Shown here: one piece after another, positions 56,630-64,000 of the stretch
Position numbering within the stretch: position 1 is the stretch's first letter
How the letters are laid out: the number at the start of each line of letters is the position of its first letter
Assembly: GCA_022376515.1 (NCBI GenBank)
Contig: WTXI01000011.1
Location: 124,001-188,000 of the forward strand
Direction: 5' to 3'
DNA length: 64,000 nucleotides
Source: Lactifluus volemus
Lineage: Eukaryota; Basidiomycota; Agaricomycetes; Russulales; Russulaceae
Notes under the pieces: model-generated
What the model was told of the DNA's origin: nothing
The model's database searches: none
The model's input: only the letters and a program-made list of their open reading frames with translations
Program-made: the position numbers and the translations under genes

Positions 56630-57483
56630 TTAGGGACGCATGCCATTCTCTTGATACACAGCAAATAGTGGAGATATTATTTCCATTATTTCAAGTCCAG
56701 AGACACGTATCCATTTTCGCTCGCCCAACTTCCCATACTCGTCATGCGACGACAGTGCATAAGTCAGCACGGATGTAGGGTCAGTGGGTTGAATTGTGAT
56801 CATTTGTCGAACTTGTTTTGGCGTATATGCTTGCTTGGTAGCCCATGTGTGACGAAACGACTCTTCGATACCATACGGCGGATGCACCACTTGACTCAGG
56901 GGCCTAAGAAGTGGCTGCTGTTCGATAACTTAGAGAGCGGATAGGAACGCATATTAACGCACCAATTTCGATAAAAGTAAACCACCAGCCAAGGAAGTTA
57001 CAGGCACGAAAATGCGAATTGTACAGGTAGTTGGTCTCTGGCTGGCCTTCAATAGATGCAGCACCATAGAATCCTTACGAGGGCTCAACTATGCTTGGAT
57101 TCTGCCTTCAAATTGAAGGAAAAGTGGTCGTCGATCGTTGTTGAAGCGAATGATGATGATGAAACCTCCAACTTGGTACCCAGAACGATTTCACCTGGCT
57201 GCTACTGGCCGTTCAATTTAACGATGCCATCGGATTCGAGGGTAACAGTTAGGGCGGGTGGCTGGATGGGAACTTTGAAGTGAGGGGAGGTGGCGAAGGG
57301 ATGAAAACAAATAATTCGAGAAGGGGTTCGTTTCCCGTCATCGAGAGGTTGTCGCCCATTTCTGTGCAAGGATAAGCTGTGCCTCGGGTCGGCGGAACTG
57401 TCTGATGGCCCCGAATTGAGTACTTCGGCCAAGGCGGTGGACGTAAAAATGCTGCCCAAGTAAATGGTGACAGCGGACAGCAC
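56630..57483 (-). CDS. Unrecognised spliced gene (minus strand), frame interrupted
   Basis: I do not recognise this family. The best-supported part is the 3' end. One exon reads GFYGAASIEGQPETNYLYNS then HFRACNFLGWWFTFIEI (57064 to about 56970). A short GTGCGT...TAAG intron joins in frame to VIEQQPLLRPLSQVVHPPYG, IEESFRHTWATKQAYTPKQV and on to FAVYQENGMRP, stop at 56630. Upstream, coding-like sequence (PALTVTLESDGIVKLNGQ, in-frame TAG at 57202-57204, QPGEIVLGTKLEVSSSSFAS) ends near 57090, and its join to the next exon is unclear. The FLGWWFTFIEI segment is mildly hydrophobic. The true start may be the ATG at 57483 or further up. Either the gene is real with sequence errors or it is decaying. 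Confidence 0.4.
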
Positions 57484-59065
57484 GTATACCTCGAAAAGGA
57501 ATTTATTGAGCTCTTCACAATCTCGGTGGCGATACTATTGGCAGGGGGAGGGGGAGGGAGTGTGCGTGAATTGTGGCCGGAGAAAGAGGATAGTGAACAA
57601 TGAGCCAGGAGCTGTGGGCAAGTGGTGTGGGTGATATACAAGGGTTTATTTGCTGGCGGGGGTTCACATGTTCACACTGCACCCCAGATTCAGGGTTTCT
57701 TGAATTCCGCGAGTTGCCACCACCCAGTTGACCACCTCACCGCTTTCCCCTGCCTTGCTCTTGTTACTCCTCTTCTTGCCTTCGTCTCCATCAATTGCCA
57801 TTCAGCGTAGTTTTTCCTACGCGTTTGTACACCCCCCTCTCAAGATCTCGAGGAGCGCTTTCAGTACCAATTAGATGCCGTCAAGCTGGTTGCCGAAATA
57901 GCGGTGCAATTTATTCCAGATTATTTCCTCGCGTTGGAGAAAGACCAATGGCGCTCTTGAATCTCTGGTATAACCCAGGGTTGGTCTCCTTAATGACTCA
58001 AGATTCTTGACACCGAGCAGGAAGGCCGACATTTTGGCGGTAGAACCGAGTCTGCAAAGTCAAGCACAGTAGAATCTCTTGATTTCTTGCAGCGGATTCA
58101 CAGCAAATCAAATCACAAATTTTGGTTTCTATGCTTCTTGATCACTCTGTCTTGTCAAGAACTCCGGATCTGGACGACGAGTTTGCATGTCCTCTTCGTG
58201 GAGTAACTTGGCTTGATCAGTCCGGAGAGCTCTTGCACGCTCAAGACTCTCAGTCTAGTCACAGAGAGTAGTCCCTCTCTGTCTTGATTGAGGGCTTCAC
58301 GCATAGAGATCACCAAATCACTTGAAGGTATCTTGCTTTGCCCGTCGTTCAATCCAGACATTTGTCCTCGTCACGTTGTCACGTAACTACGTGACATCCG
58401 CTTATGTGGACAGGCTACCTTCTTTCCCAGCGCTTGCGCACCAACGCATGTGCCTGTAGCGGGAAATGAGGTTCATTGGGCGACGGGGGCGGATATACCA
58501 ACAAGGAAAGGTTCAGATAGCGGATAAACCATGGTCGATTTGTTCAGGTCTCGACTGCATCGGCTGGAGCATTTCTACCAACGTGCGCCGCCAGGCGAGG
58601 AATGTCTTTGGCAGTATATTTTTCTAACCTTCCCTTTGAGACGGTGTAGGGACAAGCGGGAATAAAACTGCGGCAGACACCTGGAATGGATCTCCGTTAC
58701 CTTCTTTGGCTTTAACGGAAGCAAAAGTCAGAAAGTCCGACTAAGACTAACACATCTCTTAAAGAGCGATCTTCTCGAGAAATGAAAAGGGCACTATCAC
58801 TGACAGAAGGTCCCAGAACATGTAGCCAAGAGACGGTAGACGAGACAGGGATCGATCGAGTGGTAGTTGAGAGGAAGGAATAGGAATTCGCACTGGCGCC
58901 AGGTCAGGTATTGCCTCACATGTCATGGGGTAAAAGCTTACAGTTACTGTGGCGATCTTGAAGACCCCGCGCCGTTATTTAAAAGGTTCAAATTGTTCAT
59001 GGTTTCCCGTCGTCCTTCCTTCCCACAATCCAGTGCTTGCCTTTTTTCCCCTTTTCAAGTCTGCC
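57484..59065. other. Intergenic stretch with one coding-like fragment
   Basis: About 1.6 kb. A plus-strand fragment at about 57837-57956 reads like protein (LEERFQYQLDAVKLVAEIAV, then QFIPDYFLALEKDQW), but it lacks a start or splice partner I can place. A 68-codon minus-strand frame (58155-58361) is possible but unsupported. The rest shows nothing recognisable. Confidence 0.4.
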
Positions 59066-59696
59066 ATGCCTGACAAAAAAGCCATCGAAGGGAGGGCTCG
59101 CTGCGAAACTGCAGACCAAAACGACCATGATTATGACATATATCTCTTCTGGCCGTCCCTCAGCAATCGAGACTTTTCGTCCGACGAAGCACCCTCATCA
59201 CCTCTTTACGGAGTAGGCTTCGTTTTTCCCCTGTTATGTTAACTGCTCAATGGTGTTACACTCTCCCTAGCCCGTCTCGGTTCATTCTGAATCCACCGAC
59301 TTTGGCTACTCGGGTTTAGATTCCGGACCACCGGTACGTGGTACTGTCGGCGTTTAGGTTCACAGGAAAAATAGTCATATTTTCTCCCCCACCAGTCTCC
59401 CATCACATTCTCACCTGCGCCAGACTTTCGTTTTCCCTTCCCAGTGAAGGAGGGGTTACTCTCACCCGACATCACCCCTGCGTCGCCTCAAGCCGAGCCG
59501 CAGACTGAGGTATCAACGCCTCCACAAGGAAGTTCGTATAGCGCCATGTTCAAAATGGGCCTCTTCCTTTCTGTACGTTAGTAAATCTCCCCGCAATGCT
59601 ATGCTCTGATATGACCTCATTCCACAGCAGATCACGCGCCGGTTGGACCGTGCAGTCGAGGGTGTTAAACTGAAACTTCGCAAGTCGAAGTCGTAA
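59066..59696 (+). CDS. Small four-exon gene of unknown function
   Basis: I do not recognise this protein. Four exons join cleanly in frame through three canonical introns: GTAGGC...CCCTAG (59212-59270), GTACGT...CACCAG (59334-59393) and GTACGT...CCACAG (59573-59627). The deduced protein is about 150 residues. It begins MPDKKAIEGRARCETADQND, then YDIYLFWPSL; the middle is rich in Ser, Pro and acidic residues (SVHSESTDFGYSGLDSGPP). It ends with a basic amphipathic tail, SYSAMFKMGLFLSQITRRLD then RAVEGVKLKLRKSKS. The design, a disordered middle with a short basic helix at the end, suggests membrane-surface or nucleic-acid contact, but this is inference. The stop is at 59694-59696; the next gene converges on it. 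Confidence 0.6.
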
Positions 59697-60033
59697 AATA
59701 GACTATTTTTCGTCGTCACTAGTGGTAAAAGCATCTTACTTCCTTGACCGGTCATTCCTGGACCTTTAATAAGTTTTGATTAGCCAATCTTTAGTTGTAG
59801 CCCCCCTTTTCGAGTTTGAGGACACTCCATTGATGGTTACTTTGCCAACAAATTTCTCAGGTATCACACCACCAAAGTAGTGGTCGAACTCAATAATCGA
59901 CGAACGATCATCGAGGCAAAAAAAACAATCGGGGAATGGTGACGTAGTCAGGTGCACCCAAAAAAAGGGAAAAGAAACACATGCTACAAGGACAACTCAC
60001 TACTGTATCAAAAAACGAGACACCTGCCCAACC

Positions 60034-62378
60034 CTATGCCTTGGTTGCTGCGCCCCAAGCGACCTTCTTTGTTTGCGCTGGCGCAGGCTTACTTTCGGCC
60101 TCTGATGCAGAGACTGGGGCGAGAGGCAACGGACCGTTCTTAACCCCGTCCAGTACGCGCTGTGCATGCTCCGTATTGCGGATGAACCAACCAGCGAAAC
60201 GGCGACCGACAGTCACCTCTGAGATATGGACCATATTCTACAACGAAAGAAAAAATAAATGAATGTTTTTCTTTAAAAGGAAAATTCCACGAAACTGACC
60301 TCGTTGATGACGAAATCCATGTCGCTCGTCGAGATCATCTGCCCGTCGAGCAGGTTTTTCTCGTTGCCGACGCGGCTGACCGACCGGCTTGCGGCCTTGA
60401 CGGCCATCATCTGTTGCACCATTTCCTCTTCGTCTGCATCTAGGAAGCTGGCGAGCTTGGCTGCGTCGAGCGACGTGTACAACTTGAGGAAGCTGCGGAG
60501 CGTCGGCACGGCTGCTTGCGCACGTACGTCGGCGAGGAAGAGCGCGAGGTGGCGTTGGGCGGGTTCCGGTGGAGGAACTTCCGCGTACGCAGCCAGCTGA
60601 TCCTGGTCCTCGTAAGGCGGCGGGTTGGCAGAAATGAATTTTGGGCACGCGTAGAGGAAGAGTTCTTCGAAGGCAGGGAGGCCTTCATCGCTAAAATGCG
60701 AATGCAGCGGGTCACACTCTCTTTCAACACGAACGAACGGAAACACAAGTGCAGACGCACCCCCTGGATAGCTTGGCAAATTGGTCACCATATCGGTCCT
60801 TGACGATGTTGAGGATGTTATCATCCAACCGGCTTGGTGAGAGAGCATTGCAGATGGCGAACAATGCATACATTCGATCAGCAGTCTTGTTGATCTGAGC
60901 GCGGAGACTAACTTTAGCTGCTGCCCCGTCCAGGTTGGAATAGCGCACCTGGTCATATTGGTAACTTCGTGTGTGGTATTGTCGCATTCGCAGGATAAAG
61001 TTCAAAATTTGCACAAAGACGCGGATCGCGTCTGGATAGCGGCGGAGCATGATATAGCAGAACCCCACATAATAATACGTTGCAACATGGCAGGCAGTAA
61101 CGCGAGTGAAGGGATTCTATGGGTGGATGGGGAAAAAAGGGTGAGGTCTTAGCACCGACACTCCGGAGCCGCGCTCACTTTTTGGTTGAGCTCGACATTC
61201 TCGACAACTTTAAGCGCGAGGGTGAAATCGCCGAGCAAGACGTGTACGCGCAAGAGCCCGATGAGGCTGAAGTAGCCCAACATGTGGTAGAGAGGCAGCG
61301 AGCCATAATCACCCACAATTTCGCTGAGATTGATCAACACAAGGTTCAATGGGCATGAGACGCTCTAGCTTACGCGATCTCAGCTTCGGACTTGCCCTGC
61401 TGCTGCGCGATGATAAACTCGTTGATCTTGGACTTTTGGATGAGTGAATAGAGTACATTGAGAACGCTATATGCGCTCCAAACCTATTCTCGGTAAAGCG
61501 ATGATCCTCGTGCAAGAGCGATCAAGTCACGTACTTGGTTGCCATCAACTAACATAACCAATTCTTCCTCACTTTTGGTTTTCACTTTTGCGCGCCAAAC
61601 GTAAAATGACTGGAATTGATAGATAAATTCGTCGACAATGTCCCACAACCACTGCTCTGGCAGCTGGAGCGGTACAGGACCCTCTTCGGAATCTGAAAGG
61701 CAATTACATTGGCAGCTAAGGTGCGCGCAAGGGTAGACGCACTTAGAAGATAGTTGAAAAGTTCGCAACTATTCTCGTATGAATGGAAGCGGTCGTCGAT
61801 GTCTGGTTGTAAACGAGAGTAGACGTGTCTGTAGTACAACTCGCGGTAAAGGATAAGGAATAGCTGGTCTGCGAGCACTGATAAGAGCTACATAAAAGGT
61901 CAAACGTACGACTCACCATCGTTGACGAGGGGAGCGATGACCTCTGCCTCGGGCCATTCAGTTTTTGAGTAGAATTTTTCGGTGAGTCGATTCCAGCCGC
62001 TCTCATACGCCACCGTTATCTCTGCGAGGTTGTTCTCCAAAACGGCTTGATGGAAGTGGACAATAAACTTGGAAGAGGTAAGGTAGGATATTCAACTTAT
62101 CCAAGTGATACGCACTCGTTTAACTGCATCAGGGATCTGCGAAAATGCAGCTTGCTGTGCCATTTGATGCTGCACAGCGAAGAGAGTGGCTTCATCTATC
62201 CTTGATTGGGCTGCGTTGCAAATGTGAGTAAAAGAAAGTATTTGATGAAAGGATTCGGACCATCATCGTACTGGCCATTCTGGCCATAATTTCCTATGGC
62301 GAGATTGACATCGACACCGAGTTCCTCGTCGATCTCTTCGGTGATCCAGAGACGTACTCGCGGTTCTGACACAGACAT
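60034..62378 (-). CDS. eIF3l: Translation initiation factor eIF3 subunit l
   Basis: eIF3l is a PCI-domain subunit of the eIF3 core, which loads the 40S ribosome; it is present in filamentous fungi but absent from budding yeast. The N-terminal part reads [20 protein letters not shown], then [20 protein letters not shown]. The conserved core includes [100 protein letters not shown] and [14 protein letters not shown] [20 protein letters not shown]. The PCI/winged-helix end has [20 protein letters not shown] and [12 protein letters not shown], joined by an intron to [20 protein letters not shown]. The stop is at 60034. All exons join in frame, with no break found. It starts 180 nt from the divergent SPT small-subunit gene. 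Confidence 0.93.
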
Positions 62379-62557
62379 CCCAGTAGTATTCTTCGATAGT
62401 CACCTTTTCAAAAAGAGCTTTGGTTTTCTACCGGACCGGTTGCACCCGGACAAGGGCAACCCCAACCCTGACTCGCAGTCAAAACTCGATTCGAAACGTC
62501 AATGAGCACAAAACAAAGAAAGGCAACGACGACGGTGCAACTACGTCCCTATTCACC

Positions 62558-62924
62558 ATGGACTTGAGCCTAGTCTATAAGCCTCCCCGCTCTGCCTTCA
62601 AGCGGTTTATTTGGCGATGGCGGATGTGGTTCGAGTCAACGTTGGCACTGTCCATGTTTGAGGGTTGGGAGAAAATTCTCATCGGTACGTCCTATCCACC
62701 GTTGGAATATGTTGTCCCAGGATTTAACGGGGCGTCCAGTGACCATTATGGCCATCTTTTGGGGTTTGCTGATCATAGGCATCTACCGCTACCTTCCGTT
62801 CCTCTACCAGCGCACCATTTATTATCTGTCGGGTACCGAGCAGAAAGATTGGACATCATCTTTTGAAGGTGTTGGAGTAGCAATGCTATCGACAAACGCC
62901 CACGTTCTTACAGCAGAATTATGA
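62558..62924 (+). CDS. Small subunit of serine palmitoyltransferase (ssSPT/Tsc3-like)
   Basis: ssSPT-type proteins bind the serine palmitoyltransferase heterodimer in the ER and stimulate the first step of sphingolipid synthesis. The protein reads MDLSLVYKPPRSAFKRFIWR, then WRMWFESTLALSMFEGWEKI, in which the ALSMFEGWEK segment matches the family's conserved aromatic/WE motif. After an intron at about 62683-62737 (GTACGT...TCCAG) comes one membrane helix, VTIMAIFWGLLIIGIYRYLP, then RTIYYLSGTEQ. The extra residues after this (to the TGA at 62922) exceed the usual length; a further unplaced intron near 62860 may shorten or replace the tail. The small size and single helix support the call. Confidence 0.7.
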
Positions 62925-63754
62925 GGCTGCCCATCGAACCCCGTGGTGAGAGTCACTTGTTCCTCATGTGCATCCGTAGACCGACTATACCTCAGGTTGC
63001 AAACCTACGTTGGTCCCAGGTTGAGAATGCTTGCGGTGATCGTAGATATATGGTTCCTTTAATACCCATCTGCATTCCGAGACGTTGCTTTCCCACCTGC
63101 CGAAAAGGCCCAGACCCGTTGTACCTGATTGGTCGTGATGTTCACATACCCCTTTGCAGTTATTCATCAACACCGTCATAAGAGCTATGATAGATTCATC
63201 TACCCAAGATGGCGCTCGCCGCCCGCGCCATGGACGAACGATGTCATGTTTATCAGGACAGCAGTGAGATTGAGATCTTCACGCAGAGCGATTTCGGCCA
63301 GCCAAATCGAAGCCGAGAGACGCCCCAGGCTCCAAGCCGTTGTGACGTGTCGCTACGAGGAAAACGGACCTCTATCCGAACTTGACGTGGTATTGCCAAG
63401 TATACAGGCCGGTAAATTACCGACAGGAAATAAAATACAACTGGGAATGTTGGGGGTTGGGGGAGAGAAACGGACCTTGACTGGTTAATCGGTTGGGAGG
63501 CACACACGAAAAAAAAAAAGAGATAAGTGTATGCGCTATATTTGCTATACACGGGTAAGTTTAAAGACAGAAACCGTTCAAACGTGGGAGAAGAAACGGA
63601 TTTTTGACTGACTTTAATACGATCTGCGTAAGTGATCGGAGGTGGGATAAGGAGATTCCCTCTTGGGCGATTATATGCGCATCCCGCTACCCATTTATAT
63701 CCAGCTCGTCTCCTTCACCGACTCCTTCTCCCCACTTTCTCCCCACCCTCTGCT
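62925..63754. other. Intergenic region upstream of the carrier gene
   Basis: About 830 nt with no supported gene. A run of eleven A lies at 63509-63519. The last 60 nt before the carrier ATG are strongly CT-rich (CACTTTCTCCCC type), a common fungal promoter feature near the transcription start. Confidence 0.45.
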
Positions 63755-64000
63755 ATGTCCTCACCCACACAGGATGCCGCCCCGCCCCTCCCCATCGGTC
63801 AAAAGGTTGCTTCAAAGCCCAAGAAGCAGCCTTATCCTTTCTGGCTAGGAGGTAGATCCTTTTTCTCCCCGCCTTTCTTCTCCACAATCAATTCTGGTCA
63901 CGCGAATGGCTGCTCACTATCTTCATCCACTAGGTGTTGCTGCGACGATCGCTGCATCCATAACGCAGTAAGCTTCCCACGGTTCCCCACTCGCCTTCAT
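63755..64000 (+). CDS. DIC1: Mitochondrial carrier, dicarboxylate type (5' end only)
   Basis: Only the first exons are in the window. MSSPTQDAAPPLPIGQKVAS continues to KPKKQPYPFWLGG. After an intron (about 63851-63934, GTAGAT...CACTAG) it reads VAATIAASITQ and meets another GTAAGC donor near 63969. A short hydrophilic tail followed by PFWLGGVAATIAASIT is the start of the first repeat of a mitochondrial carrier. The PFWLGG form is typical of fungal dicarboxylate carriers, which exchange malate or succinate for phosphate. The signature PxDxxK motif lies beyond the window edge, so the subtype is probable, not certain. Confidence 0.6.
   Translation, partial: MSSPTQDAAPPLPIGQKVASKPKKQPYPFWLGGRSFFSPPFFSTINSGHANGCSLSSSTRCCCDDRCIHNAVSFPRFPTRLH

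Noticed and set aside
58155..58361. 68-codon minus-strand frame
   Set aside because: Reads plausibly but stands alone, without exons, motif or conservation evidence.

Overview
The window is nuclear DNA of a filamentous basidiomycete, most likely Agaricomycotina. The genes are split by many short GT-AG introns of about 50-60 nt, and gene spacing is tight. The pentafunctional ARO1 (AROM) polypeptide, a KRE6/SKN1-type beta-glucan synthase, a SCH9-type C2-AGC kinase and an external-type NADH dehydrogenase all point to a fungus. There are no bacterial-style operons, rRNA genes, CRISPR arrays or intact transposons.

Layout. 0.2-5.2 kb: RNase P/MRP subunit RPP1 and a large TUTase/poly(A)-polymerase-like nucleotidyltransferase. 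6.0-10.5 kb: SCH9 kinase and a polynucleotide kinase/3'-phosphatase. 10.8-16.0 kb: gamma-tubulin complex protein 2 (minus), mitochondrial ribosomal protein uS4m (NAM9) and V-ATPase subunit E (VMA4). 16.1-18.8 kb: accessory stretch with an unrecognised minus-strand gene, a decayed catalase copy and an unrecognised spliced gene. 19.4-27.2 kb: a GNAT-Mss4 fusion gene (minus), a mitochondrial HMG-box protein, two intron-containing tRNA-Asp genes in opposite orientation on either side of exosome helicase MTR4, and a small unrecognised minus-strand gene. 27.8-31.3 kb: a complete small-subunit catalase with a second decayed copy downstream. 31.5-42.2 kb: a secreted type-B carboxylesterase/lipase (minus), an alternative NADH dehydrogenase and ARO1. 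44.0-51.7 kb: KRE6-like synthase (minus) and a membrane GT2 glycosyltransferase, divergently arranged. 53.8-56.1 kb: a ferric reductase. 56.6-59.7 kb: two unrecognised genes. 60.0-64.0 kb: eIF3 subunit l (minus), a serine palmitoyltransferase small subunit, and the 5' end of a mitochondrial dicarboxylate carrier cut by the window edge.

Most genes are housekeeping: tRNA and rRNA processing, translation, mitochondrial function, spindle pole, aromatic amino acid synthesis, cell wall and iron uptake. The genes do not form one pathway. A notable property of the sequence itself is a series of single-base deletions, often in short homopolymers, that break conserved reading frames in SCH9, GCP2, ARO1, KRE6 and others. 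Several of these genes are normally essential, so base-calling or assembly error is far more likely than decay. CDS ends below are given for the biologically sensible frame, and the breaks are noted. I found no convincing undescribed defence-like or mobile system. The best leads for novelty are the GNAT-Mss4 fusion, the unrecognised spliced genes, the tRNA-Asp pair with identical exons but different introns, and the scattered catalase 3'-end copies.
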